DNA of 18,596 bases from Sphingobacteriaceae bacterium (lineage in GTDB: Bacteria > Bacteroidota > Bacteroidia > B-17B0 > Aurantibacillaceae), in the NCBI GenBank assembly GCA_023251695.1, contig JAHEYE010000048.1:1-18596 (forward strand). The letters run 5' to 3'. Each line of letters starts with the position of its first letter. Positions within the stretch are counted from its first letter, which is position 1. Below are positions 6,870-14,407 of the stretch, in pieces. The notes beneath the pieces were generated by a model. The model saw only the letters and a program-made list of their open reading frames with translations, had not been told where the DNA came from and searched no databases. Both the position numbers and the translations under genes were made by a program.

Positions 6870-9800
6870 CTAACTATTTTTATTGATTGTTAAAGTAATT
6901 TCTGTTCCGTTTTCTTTCTCAGACTGGATTTGCAGACCTGCACCTGCTTTTTGGGCACGCTGACGCATGTTTGATAAACCAAAACTGTTTTTGTCTGATT
7001 TCATTTCAAAACCTGTTCCGTTATCTTTTAATTTTACGGCAATAGCTACCCCATTCGGTTCAATACTTAATTTCACTTTATTCGCTTTCGAATGTTTCAT
7101 AGTATTCGACAAGGCTTCTTTAAAGATCATTGTGATGTTGCGTCCTGAACTCGGGTGTTGTTTAATGTTCCTGAATTCATCCTGTAAACCGCCCACCTCA
7201 AACTCGCAACCTGTTCCGTAAAATAATTCATCGCCAAAATCTTTTATGCGGATAATAATTTCGTATAAATTATCATTTCCGGGGTTTATCGACCAGATGA
7301 AATCTTTGGTTCCCTGATACAAGCGCGAACTGTTTTGGGAGATTACATCTAAAATACCAATAGCCTCTTTATTATCTTTTGCAACATGAATACGCGCCAT
7401 TTCAATCAACATAGAGATGCGTGTGAGACCGTTACCAAATTCGTCATGCAAATCAAGTGCGGCTGCTTTACGTACCTTTTCGTTTTCTTCTTTACGGATT
7501 TCCTCTACCTCGCGCATATGAGCAATTTTATTCTGCAAACGTATGCGGTAAACAGCCCAGGTAGCGAGAATAACAAATGCTATAATTAAAACAAAAAACC
7601 AACCCGTATTCCAAAATGGCGGTGAAATATCAAATGGAAATACAAGAAGTTTGGATTCGATTCCTTCAGTATTTACAGCTTTCACTTCTAAATTATAATT
7701 ACCCGGCGCCAGATTAGCAAATGCAAGTGAAAAAACCTGCGAGGGGTTTGCTTTAGTCCAGTTGGTGGAGTTTTGTTGAATGTGATAAAATAGATTAATG
7801 TTACCTGCTCCTGAAAATTCGGGAACTGAGAATTCGAAAAACAATTTATTTTGGTTATAGCTTAAATGTAAGGGCGCAGAGGATTGTGTGGATATACTGT
7901 CGTTAAAATTATCGATACGCAGCGATTTTAAAAATATATCGGGGGCATTTTTATTGATGATTTGCTTATCGGGATAAATACTTACCAGGCCTCCGATACC
8001 GCCGAATAACAATTCACCGTCATAAGCTTTATGAAATCCGGCAGAGTTAAACTCATTAATGCAAACACCATCGGAGGCACTGTAACTTTTAAATTCCTGT
8101 TTTTCGGGGTCGAAAACCGAAATACCGAAATTGGTGGTCATCCAGAATGAACCTTTGTTATCGCGTAATAATCCGTAAATAAAACTATTGGATAAACCCT
8201 TCACAAAATAATAATTTTTAAAAGTTCCTTTTCCGCTTTGATTTTTTAGTATACTCAATCCTTTAGTAGTAGCAACAATTATTTCACCGTTGTTTGTTTC
8301 GTTTACATCCATAACCCGGTTAAACACAAGGCTGGTGGTATCGTTTACATTGTTGGTGTAAAATTTGTTTTGAGAAGTTGTAATATTGATGCAAAATAAA
8401 CCTTTAGAGGTACCGACCCACCAATTATTTTTTGTGTCGATATAAAAACAGCTAGGCGATTCAATTTTTAATTTCTCTCCGTTAATTCCGGCTTCGCTTA
8501 TTGTTTTTGTTTTTCCGTTCGTTGTATTGTAAACCACAATCCCCTGCCACGTGCACAATATCATTTCATCTTTAGTGTATCTGACTATTCTTACCACATG
8601 ATTTCTTTTGTTGGGTGATAAAGGATCGAGAACGGTAATCAGCGTATTCGATTTCTTATCCACTTTATACAAAGCATTTCCAAAGGCCGTCCAGATGTTG
8701 TTATCATCATCACAATATAAGGCTTCAACAAAACGATTTGTTTTTAAAAGCTGGGCATTTGTACCAATAAGGTTATAGGTTTTGTTTTTACGGTCGAGTT
8801 TGCACAAGCCGTAATTTAATCCCGCCCATAAAATACCTTCTTTATCTTTTACAGTGCCAAAAAAGTTAAGGTCAGTATTACTGATCATTGAAGAAGCCAT
8901 TGAGAACGAGTTTTTCGAATAACTGTAGTTGAAGGCACCGGCATCGCGTGTTCCTATCCAAACAATATCATCTTTCGAATTAGGGTTTTGGTAAAGCGAA
9001 GTAATATCGTTGCTCTGTAAGCCAAAACGGTTATTCGGATTTTTATAAAAATTTTTGTCGATATACAGTGAATCGTTATCGGTTACAGAAACACGGAACA
9101 AGCCATTGTTGGTTCCGAGCCAGATTTTATTCTGTGTATCAATAATGGCATTGGTAATTATTGAGGTTTGGGATTTGGTAACGATAACTTTTTTGATATT
9201 TTTCGATTGGAGATTGTAGCTATAATAAGAATTGGCAATGGAAAAATAAATGATATTATTTTTAGCGAGCACGGTATTACATTCAACAGGATTTCCTGTT
9301 TCCGTTTTTGAGAGTCCGTAAAAATCAAGCAAAGACTTCATTTTATTGCTTAGTTTATCTAAAACAAAAACGCCTTTATTGGTAGCGGCGTACAAATTAT
9401 TTGCATTATCGTTGCAAACCGAATAGGTTACGGTACGCAATTCATTTTTTTCTTTTTCTTCAAACTCCAATGGCTGTAACGAGAAATTATTTTTCGCATC
9501 TATATCAATTTTACTAAGGCCTTTTGCTGTATTTAAAAGAAGGCTATTGTTTACATACCAAATCTTATAAAGTGAAGTGTTTTTTTCGCCTTTTTTCAAT
9601 TCTTCTTTAAAATGTGTAACAAGCGATGTGTTTAAATCCATTTTATCCAAACCGCCGGCGCTTAGCGTCCACAAATTTGTATTATCACTGCAAAATGAAA
9701 AAATATCGTCGCCGGAAATAGTTTTTGAATCGAATGGTTTATAATTGTAATGGTCGATGATACGCCCGTCGTAGCGGTTCAGTCCGTCCTGTGTACCCAA

Positions 9801-9962
9801 CCAGATAAATCCTTTTTTATCCTGTAAAATGGAACTAATACTACTTTGTGACAAACCCTGCTCGAGCCAAACCTGGTTAAAAAAGCCATGGTCCTGCGAA
9901 CGCAGTAACACCGGTAAAAATGTAATCAGAAATGCACTTGCTATTTTAAGCTGCCTTAACAT
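6870..9962 (-). CDS. Propeller-type (Reg_prop/Y_Y_Y) sensor histidine kinase with HisKA_3 domain
   Basis: The protein has 1030 residues. A signal peptide (1-23) precedes a long periplasmic sensor made of two-component-regulator propeller repeats, e.g. GLSQSSISSILQDKKGFIW near 37, IWLGTNNGLFRV, WVGTSKGLF and FWMTTNFGISVF. A Y_Y_Y domain lies at about 715-780, and one membrane segment at about 787-808. The cytoplasmic kinase has a HisKA_3 box (LDLHDEFGNGLTRI) with phospho-acceptor H839, then a HATPase_c domain with N953 (EALSNTMKHSK) and the glycine boxes DNGTGFEM and SFGLSNMRQRA. There is no fused receiver or AraC domain, so it differs from the classical hybrid (HTCS) regulators and instead pairs with the separate LuxR-type regulator 5 bases downstream. 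The ligand is unknown. The lipoprotein and DUF2490 genes lie just upstream on the same strand. Confidence 0.93.
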   Translation of the reverse strand: MLRQLKIASAFLITFLPVLLRSQDHGFFNQVWLEQGLSQSSISSILQDKKGFIWLGTQDGLNRYDGRIIDHYNYKPFDSKTISGDDIFSFCSDNTNLWTLSAGGLDKMDLNTSLVTHFKEELKKGEKNTSLYKIWYVNNSLLLNTAKGLSKIDIDAKNNFSLQPLEFEEKEKNELRTVTYSVCNDNANNLYAATNKGVFVLDKLSNKMKSLLDFYGLSKTETGNPVECNTVLAKNNIIYFSIANSYYSYNLQSKNIKKVIVTKSQTSIITNAIIDTQNKIWLGTNNGLFRVSVTDNDSLYIDKNFYKNPNNRFGLQSNDITSLYQNPNSKDDIVWIGTRDAGAFNYSYSKNSFSMASSMISNTDLNFFGTVKDKEGILWAGLNYGLCKLDRKNKTYNLIGTNAQLLKTNRFVEALYCDDDNNIWTAFGNALYKVDKKSNTLITVLDPLSPNKRNHVVRIVRYTKDEMILCTWQGIVVYNTTNGKTKTISEAGINGEKLKIESPSCFYIDTKNNWWVGTSKGLFCINITTSQNKFYTNNVNDTTSLVFNRVMDVNETNNGEIIVATTKGLSILKNQSGKGTFKNYYFVKGLSNSFIYGLLRDNKGSFWMTTNFGISVFDPEKQEFKSYSASDGVCINEFNSAGFHKAYDGELLFGGIGGLVSIYPDKQIINKNAPDIFLKSLRIDNFNDSISTQSSAPLHLSYNQNKLFFEFSVPEFSGAGNINLFYHIQQNSTNWTKANPSQVFSLAFANLAPGNYNLEVKAVNTEGIESKLLVFPFDISPPFWNTGWFFVLIIAFVILATWAVYRIRLQNKIAHMREVEEIRKEENEKVRKAAALDLHDEFGNGLTRISMLIEMARIHVAKDNKEAIGILDVISQNSSRLYQGTKDFIWSINPGNDNLYEIIIRIKDFGDELFYGTGCEFEVGGLQDEFRNIKQHPSSGRNITMIFKEALSNTMKHSKANKVKLSIEPNGVAIAVKLKDNGTGFEMKSDKNSFGLSNMRQRAQKAGAGLQIQSEKENGTEITLTINKNS

Positions 9963-10043
9963 AAATGCAAATTACGGAATTTTAGCTATAAACAACTCAC
10001 CCTTTTTGGGGTAAAAGCGGGTGTGTAGCGGCGCCCGGATTTA

Positions 10044-10739
10044 TTATTTTTTTTGAAGGGTAATGGAATAGGCGATACCTAAAATGTAAATAGTTTCGGG
10101 ATCGGCAATATAGTATTCTGATTGAATAAGGTAATAGAGATTAAGGCTGTGATTTTTTTGGAGCTGATATTCGGCACCGGCAACATATCTTATACGGTGA
10201 AAGCCGTAATCAGAAAAAGGGCCTTTGCCTTTGGGGTCACGGATCTGATAGCGCACTTCGCAGGAAATATACGGACTGATTTTATTTAGCGAAGTCAGTT
10301 TTAAATCTGTCTTTAATCGCAAAAACTGTTCTACTAATTTTCCTTTTTCGCTCGACAGGTAATCTCCCACTTCTGCCTGGTAACGTACTCTTTCGCTAAG
10401 TGTGATTTTCTCAAATTTTTTCTTTAGTGTAACATCGAGCATTAGGCGGTGGCGGTAGCTATAGCTTCCATCCAAGCGGCATTTTTGGATTGAACGATAA
10501 GTAGGACTAATTTTTATATTGTTACTGTATTTATAATCGAAACCAAGGTTGGTATAAAATAAATTAATACGCTGGTAATTTTCTTTTAATCTTAATTCCT
10601 GATCAAGCACAGCAGTTATTCTTTTAGTAACCGGTTTTTGCAGCGTAAGAGTAAGCCATGTACCTGCGTCACTTGTTGGCTGAGCTTCTGAATAAAGTGA
10701 AGTCAGAACTAAAAAAAGTAAAAGTATTAAGCGTTTCAT
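10044..10739 (-). CDS. DUF2490-type outer-membrane beta-barrel protein
   Basis: The protein has 231 residues with a signal peptide (1-19, ending SEAQ). The mature part alternates aromatic and polar residues in about ten short amphipathic strands (TWLTLTLQK, AVLDQELRLKENY, INLFYTNLGFDYKY, SLNLYYLIQSEYY, IYILGIAYSITLQKK) and ends in a strand, as outer-membrane barrels do. The start WLTLTLQKPVTKRITAVLDQELR is typical of DUF2490 (cited as landmark, residues about 28-50). Function of the family is not established. The ATG overlaps the stop of the upstream lipoprotein gene by one base (TAATG), so the two are translationally coupled and may form an outer-membrane complex, which is inference. The sensor kinase gene follows after 81 bases without an obvious terminator. 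Confidence 0.85.
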   Translation of the reverse strand: MKRLILLLFLVLTSLYSEAQPTSDAGTWLTLTLQKPVTKRITAVLDQELRLKENYQRINLFYTNLGFDYKYSNNIKISPTYRSIQKCRLDGSYSYRHRLMLDVTLKKKFEKITLSERVRYQAEVGDYLSSEKGKLVEQFLRLKTDLKLTSLNKISPYISCEVRYQIRDPKGKGPFSDYGFHRIRYVAGAEYQLQKNHSLNLYYLIQSEYYIADPETIYILGIAYSITLQKK

Positions 10740-11131
10740 TATTTGATAATGACAAAATCAGGAAGTATAATTACTTCTTTCTTTTTATTGATGGTTACTT
10801 TAGCGAGTACTTCTTTTGGATTTCCTTTCGGGGAAGAAGTGGTGTCTTTCCCCATAACATATACCTGATAATTTCCCTTGCGGAGATAATTGAATTTGAA
10901 AGAGCCATCGTAACCAGTTTTAACTGATTCGCCGATTTCTTTTCCATCACCATAAATGATATAAACGGTTTCGCTTGGCAGGAAATATTCGGAAGTTATA
11001 TAGGTAAAAAAAGCGTCATAGTTTTTCACATAAACTTTTCCCTGAATGGTTGCAAATCCGCCTTCACCGGGTTTCTTTTTGCAGGAAAATCCAAACACAC
11101 AAATAATCAGTACTAATAATAGGGTTCTCAT
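10739..11131 (-). CDS. Small lipoprotein with carboxypeptidase-regulatory-like domain
   Basis: The protein has 130 residues. The N-terminus has a hydrophobic stretch ending in a lipobox, VFGFSC, with C17 as the expected lipidated cysteine, followed by KKKPGEGG. The rest is a single beta sandwich of the carboxypeptidase-regulatory-like type (ATIQGKVYVKNYDA, KTGYDGSFKFNYLRKGNYQVYVMG), a fold common as an add-on domain in Bacteroidota surface proteins but here on its own. It is the first gene of a pair with the DUF2490 protein (one-base overlap). A -7 element, TATATTTG, sits 15 bases before the start. Function unknown; an accessory to the DUF2490 barrel is the simplest guess. Confidence 0.85.
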   Translation of the reverse strand: MRTLLLVLIICVFGFSCKKKPGEGGFATIQGKVYVKNYDAFFTYITSEYFLPSETVYIIYGDGKEIGESVKTGYDGSFKFNYLRKGNYQVYVMGKDTTSSPKGNPKEVLAKVTINKKKEVIILPDFVIIK

Positions 11132-11146
11132 CTGAATTTTTTAAAA

Positions 11147-11154
11147 CAAATATA
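11147..11154 (-). promoter_or_regulatory. -7 element for the lipoprotein/DUF2490 operon
   Basis: On the minus strand TATATTTG matches TAnnTTTG exactly, 15 bases before the lipoprotein ATG. No -33 TTG is seen at 17-23 bases upstream, so the promoter is only partly supported. Confidence 0.5.
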
Positions 11155-11276
11155 ATGTTTAAATAATAAAAGGGTTACCATTTTTGTAGCCGGAAGGAAG
11201 AGGGAAATGGTGGGAAACATCTATGAAACAAACCTCTAAACGCCTGCTCCTAAGGCTTAAAAACCCCCTTAAATAT

Positions 11277-11307
11277 TTGCATAATTAAAATGTAGCCGTT
11301 ACATTTG
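11277..11307 (+). promoter_or_regulatory. Promoter for tRNA-Val
   Basis: TACATTTG (11300-11307) matches the -7 consensus exactly, and TTG (11277-11279, within ATATTTGC) lies 20 bases upstream as a -33 element. Transcription would begin roughly 15-20 bases before the tRNA. Confidence 0.75.
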
Positions 11308-11330
11308 CAGCCCTAAATCGTTCTTTTAAC

Positions 11331-11408
11331 GGGGGGTTAGCTCAGCTGGTTCAGAGCATCTGCCTTACAAGCAGAGGGTCACTGGTTCGAACCCAGTACT
11401 CCCCACCA
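11331..11408 (+). tRNA. tRNA-Val (anticodon UAC)
   Basis: Full cloverleaf: acceptor GGGGGGT/ACTCCCC with a G-T wobble, D arm GCTC/GAGC, and T arm ACTGG-TTCGAAC-CCAGT. The anticodon stem is TCTGC/GCAGA with loop CTTACAA, giving anticodon TAC (Val). The discriminator is A. The 3' CCA is encoded (11406-11408), unlike the tRNA-Lys in this window. The terminator stem begins at the final A of CCA. Confidence 0.96.
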
Positions 11409-11438
11409 AAGCCTTCCGACTAATTCGGAAGGCTTTTT
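11408..11438 (+). terminator. Rho-independent terminator of tRNA-Val
   Basis: AAAGCCTTCCGA (11408-11419) pairs perfectly with TCGGAAGGCTTT (11425-11436) over a five-base loop, and the T-run continues to 11438. The stop codon of the opposing gene lies in this T-run (11437-11439). Confidence 0.92.
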
Positions 11439-11781
11439 AATTTAGCACCTCCGAATTGAGAATTTTAGGTGCACATCCTTTATAATGTCTTATCTCAATG
11501 GTTATTTCGTGACCTTCCCTAACACCACTGGCCTTTAGATCTATCTCGATATTTTCTGCTGCAATCTCATCGCTTGTACGGTTACCATTTATTAAAATTT
11601 CATTAACGCCATAACCTAAACCATCCGGTCCAACCGAATTTTTCACAAACAGATTGTTGCCATTGTAATGTCCTTTTAAAATAACGGATGTCCCTGTATT
11701 GATAGTAGTAGCTTTTTCGCCACAGGCAAAGAATAAAATCAAAACTGATAGAACCGCTAATTTTAGAACCGGGTTTTTCAT
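11437..11781 (-). CDS. Small lipoprotein, possibly shortened at the C-terminus
   Basis: I place the start at the ATG at 11781-11779, giving 114 residues. This begins MKNPVLKLAVLSVLILFFAC with a clear lipobox (FFAC, C20). The longer frame from 11832 would add 17 hydrophobic residues ahead of the signal and has no role. A -7-like element, TATTTCTG, lies 15 bases before the chosen start, which agrees. The mature part (HYNGNNLFVKNSVGPDG, IEIDLKASGVREGHEITIEI, HYKGCAPKILNSEVLN) resembles a Bacteroidota family of small exported proteins I recall, with a YNGxNLFVxNP strand and a GCxPKxLNPEVL motif. As I remember it, members usually continue well past that motif, whereas this one stops at once, inside the tRNA-Val terminator. 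It may be truncated. Function unknown. Confidence 0.7.
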   Translation of the reverse strand: MKNPVLKLAVLSVLILFFACGEKATTINTGTSVILKGHYNGNNLFVKNSVGPDGLGYGVNEILINGNRTSDEIAAENIEIDLKASGVREGHEITIEIRHYKGCAPKILNSEVLN

Positions 11782-11796
11782 TGGATAAAAACTTTG

Positions 11797-11804
11797 CAGA
11801 AATA
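11797..11804 (-). promoter_or_regulatory. Candidate -7 element for the small lipoprotein
   Basis: TATTTCTG on the minus strand has one mismatch to TAnnTTTG. It lies 15 bases before the chosen ATG (11781), the same distance as three exact elements in this window. Confidence 0.35.
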
Positions 11805-11851
11805 AAAGTATTAAAAAATTCAATATTTCCAACCTATTTGGCTAATATTCT

Positions 11852-11859
11852 TATTTTTG
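11852..11859 (+). promoter_or_regulatory. -7 element for the MORN-like gene
   Basis: TATTTTTG matches TAnnTTTG exactly and lies 15 bases before the start at 11875. A TTTG at 11837-11840 is too close (11 bases) to be a normal -33. Confidence 0.45.
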
Positions 11860-11874
11860 TAAGGATAAAATCAT

Positions 11875-12378
11875 ATGAAGTATATCCTCCTCCTCCTCCA
11901 TTTTTTACCTTTTTTATGTAATGGTCAGAAAGACAATGCAAAAACGGTATATAAAAACTTACCGGTAAAAAAATTCTATAGTGTAACTACCGAATCAGTG
12001 ACCGAAAACGCCAAGGAAATTTATAAGGCTGATGGTAAGGTAATTGATAAAGCCGACTATGATAAATACGTAGAAGGGCGAAAAGCATTGGAAACCTGTA
12101 AGCCATGTATTCTGGAAACCTATAACGCAGAAGGAAAACTGTTAAATAAAGCTGTAAAATACCTCGATTGCCCTGTTGGCTACTGGTATAATTATTACCC
12201 CTCAGGAAAAATAAAAACCATCGGTCATTACCGCGAAAACGAATCCGACATTTGGGACCCCTTATGGAATGCGGGTTATTGCGTAAAACACGGAACCTGG
12301 ACCGAATACAATGAAAAGGGAAAAGTAATTAGTTTCGAGATTTTCAACTTCGGTAATCTGAAAGAGAATAAGAAGTAA
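11875..12378 (+). CDS. Exported protein with MORN-like (MORN_2) repeats
   Basis: The protein has 167 residues. A signal peptide (1-17, leucine-rich, ending CNGQ) is followed by a domain with repeats of the kind annotated as MORN variant or 'toxin-antitoxin system YwqK family antitoxin': ETYNAEGKLLNKAVKY (about 82-97), GYWYNYYPSGKIKTIGHY (about 102-119) and KHGTWTEYNEKGKVISFE (about 141-158). Each gives a strand, a G turn and a second strand, stacking as a ribbon. Four cysteines in the mature part (two in ETCKPCILE) could form disulfides. In this setting the label 'antitoxin' is not supported: the protein is exported and no toxin gene is adjacent. It precedes the OmpR-type regulator by 45 bases in the same direction, but that gene has its own -7 element. 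Confidence 0.8.
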   Translation: MKYILLLLHFLPFLCNGQKDNAKTVYKNLPVKKFYSVTTESVTENAKEIYKADGKVIDKADYDKYVEGRKALETCKPCILETYNAEGKLLNKAVKYLDCPVGYWYNYYPSGKIKTIGHYRENESDIWDPLWNAGYCVKHGTWTEYNEKGKVISFEIFNFGNLKENKK

Positions 12379-12409
12379 ATCGCTTCAGAATAGCTCCAGA
12401 ATTGAATTT

Positions 12410-12417
12410 TATATTTG
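12410..12417 (+). promoter_or_regulatory. -7 element for the OmpR-type regulator operon
   Basis: TATATTTG matches TAnnTTTG exactly and ends only 6 bases before the ATG at 12424. If used, transcription would begin at or next to the start codon, giving a leaderless or nearly leaderless mRNA. Confidence 0.45.
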
Positions 12418-12423
12418 TATTAA

Positions 12424-13113
12424 ATGAAGATACTGGTTATTGAAGATGAGGCTGAGTTGCGCAAATCCATAAAGGAATATTTGCATAACGAGGGTTATGT
12501 AGTTGAATCGGCCAATGATTTCAGGAACGCCTCAGAAAAAACTTCGGTTTACGATTACGATTGTGTTTTGGTGGATATTACTTTGCCACACGGTAGCGGA
12601 CTCGACATCGTTAAGCAATTGAAAAAAAATGGTTCGCAGGCTGGTGTTATTATTATCTCAGCAAGAAATTCGCTCGACGATAAAATTACGGGACTGGAGT
12701 ATGGTGCTGATGATTATCTGACAAAACCATTTCATTTGCCCGAATTAAACGCGAGGTTAAAAGCCTTGCATCGCCGCAAAAAATTTGCCGGTAATACAAA
12801 ACTTCAGATACAGGAAATAACAATTGAACCTGAGCTAAGGAAAGTTTGTGTTCACGGCAACGAACTTATTTTGACAGCAAAAGAATACGATTTGCTTATG
12901 TATTTTATCAGCAATAAAAACCGTGTGCTTTCAAAAAATGCAATTGCGGAACATTTGTGGGGCGATAATGCGGATCAGGTGGACGGACATGATTTTATTT
13001 ACACGCACATAAAAAACCTGCGCAAAAAATTATTGGAGAAAGAATGCACCGATTATTTACAAACTATTTACGGTATTGGTTACAACTTTAAAGTAAATGA
13101 GACTAATCACTAA
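12424..13113 (+). CDS. OmpR/PhoB-type response regulator
   Basis: The protein has 229 residues, normal for the family. The receiver domain (1-118) has acidic D8, phospho-acceptor D51 (VLVDITLPHGSG), S79 at the switch position and K101 (YLTKPF). The winged-helix DNA-binding domain (about 125-225) has the usual LTAKEYDLLMYFISNKNRVLSK, the recognition-helix region and the C-terminal wing ending YLQTIYGIGYNF (landmarks around 147-168 and 211-222). The last 17 bases overlap the start of the histidine kinase gene, so the two are one translationally coupled unit. The likely output includes the PepSY-like gene just downstream, based on position only. Confidence 0.95.
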   Translation: MKILVIEDEAELRKSIKEYLHNEGYVVESANDFRNASEKTSVYDYDCVLVDITLPHGSGLDIVKQLKKNGSQAGVIIISARNSLDDKITGLEYGADDYLTKPFHLPELNARLKALHRRKKFAGNTKLQIQEITIEPELRKVCVHGNELILTAKEYDLLMYFISNKNRVLSKNAIAEHLWGDNADQVDGHDFIYTHIKNLRKKLLEKECTDYLQTIYGIGYNFKVNETNH

Positions 13114-14362
13114 AACCATATTGTATTATTTACTGGTTTGTATTCCGTTAATGGCGGTGGTAGCAGTCATCACTTTATTTTCGATTAAGAGAGCCGTGAA
13201 TGAAAATTTGAACGAAACGATGTGGGCAGATGCCCAACGCGCCAAATTGCTCATTAATTCGTTTAAAGAGCCACAAAATGTTGTTATTAGTCTGGATAGT
13301 TTGTCGAGCATTAAAATTGACACGACAGGCGGGAAAGGCAATGGGTATTTAAATATTTTTAAAATTGACGCCGAGGATGGGGAGCAGATTGAGTACAGGG
13401 CATTCAGGTATTTTTACCCCTCAAAAGGAACCAATTACCTGATCACGATTGTAAAGCCAAAACTGGAAGAAGATGATTTAATTGAAAATTTGTTGGACAC
13501 CTTATTTATTACTATCGGGTTTTTAATAATCGCCTTTTTTGTACTGAATTGGATTTTATCGAGAACTCTGTGGAAACCTTTTAATAAAACCATAAAAGAA
13601 CTTGAGCACTTTGAGTTAAAAAAAGGGACTTCCTTTCATTTTCAAAGCACATCCACTTCTGAATTCAAGAAACTAAATTCCTCCCTTGAAAAAATGTTGG
13701 AAAAGATAAAACGCGATTTTATTGTACAGAAAGAATTTACCGAGAATGCTTCACATGAAATACAAACGCCTTTAGCAGTCATAAAAGCGCGCATCGATTT
13801 ATTATTACAATCGCCAAACCTTAAGGAAAACGAAATGAATCAAATGCAGGCAATTGAAAATGCGGTAAACAAACTCAGTTCGCTTAACAGGGCTTTGCTC
13901 TTGCTTACAAAAATTGATAATAATCAGTTTAAGGAGACAGAACCTGTTGACATGAAAGAAGTGATGGAGAAGACGCTGTTAATTTATAGCGATTCATTTG
14001 AGACCAAAAAAATTGCATTAACCAAAACGTATGGTTCAGGTTTGAAAATAAACATGAATCCTGTTTTAGCTGATATTTTAGTCGGCAATCTGATTCAAAA
14101 CGCAATACGGCATAATTTTGAAGGTGGTAAAATAGAAATCGACGTTAATGCAAATGGATTTTCTATTTTAAATACAGGCAAGCCTCTTAATATAGGTGCC
14201 TCAGAAATATTTGAACGATTTAAAAAGAACGATGCTTCAAAAGAATCTTTAGGGCTTGGTTTATCCATCGTTAAGAGTATAGCCGAAGTAAGCGGCCTTA
14301 AAATTAAATATGAATTTCGGGCGGATAATCATATATTTACTCTAAGTACAGAATTGCTTTAG
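13097..14362 (+). CDS. Sensor histidine kinase (HisKA/HATPase_c)
   Basis: The protein has 421 residues. Membrane segment 1 is at about 7-28 and segment 2 at about 135-156; between them is a roughly 105-residue periplasmic sensor without a recognisable ligand domain. The HisKA box NASHEIQTPLAVI carries phospho-acceptor H220. The HATPase_c domain has LIQNAIRHN (N box) and a G box LGLGLSIVKSIAEV near 392-405. The middle glycine box (FSILNTGKPL) is short and lacks the usual DNG. The catalytic part is at the compact end for the family but looks complete. It overlaps the OmpR-type regulator by 17 bases in another frame. The periplasmic domain probably senses an envelope signal, and PepSY-like partners such as the next gene are often found beside such kinases. 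Confidence 0.94.
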   Translation: MRLITKTILYYLLVCIPLMAVVAVITLFSIKRAVNENLNETMWADAQRAKLLINSFKEPQNVVISLDSLSSIKIDTTGGKGNGYLNIFKIDAEDGEQIEYRAFRYFYPSKGTNYLITIVKPKLEEDDLIENLLDTLFITIGFLIIAFFVLNWILSRTLWKPFNKTIKELEHFELKKGTSFHFQSTSTSEFKKLNSSLEKMLEKIKRDFIVQKEFTENASHEIQTPLAVIKARIDLLLQSPNLKENEMNQMQAIENAVNKLSSLNRALLLLTKIDNNQFKETEPVDMKEVMEKTLLIYSDSFETKKIALTKTYGSGLKINMNPVLADILVGNLIQNAIRHNFEGGKIEIDVNANGFSILNTGKPLNIGASEIFERFKKNDASKESLGLGLSIVKSIAEVSGLKIKYEFRADNHIFTLSTELL

Positions 14363-14380
14363 AATCACGTGTTACATTTG
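14354..14380 (+). promoter_or_regulatory. Promoter for the PepSY-like gene
   Basis: TACATTTG (14373-14380) matches the -7 consensus exactly, and TTG (14354-14356) lies 16 bases upstream. It overlaps the end of the kinase gene and shows that the PepSY-like gene can be expressed apart from the two-component pair. It also places the upstream in-frame ATG at 14369 ahead of the transcription start. Confidence 0.6.
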
Positions 14381-14407
14381 AGATATAAATTTAAAACCAA
14401 AATAAAA

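Noticed and set aside
6870..9962. Hybrid (HTCS) glycan-sensing regulator
   Set aside because: The propeller and Y_Y_Y parts fit, but there is no receiver or AraC domain; the protein ends after the ATPase domain and a separate regulator follows.
11331..11408. tRNA-Val as attachment site of an integrated element
   Set aside because: No repeat of the tRNA 3' end and no integrase were seen in the window.
11782..11832. Upstream in-frame ATG for the small lipoprotein
   Set aside because: The ATG at 11781 gives a standard lipoprotein signal, and a -7-like element lies within the longer version.
11875..12378. Toxin-antitoxin reading of the MORN-like protein (YwqK-type label)
   Set aside because: It has a signal peptide and no toxin-like neighbour, so the label would mislead.
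14369..14407. Upstream in-frame ATG for the PepSY-like gene
   Set aside because: It would place charged residues before the signal peptide and lies before the -7 element; the ATG at 14408 gives a clean signal peptide.
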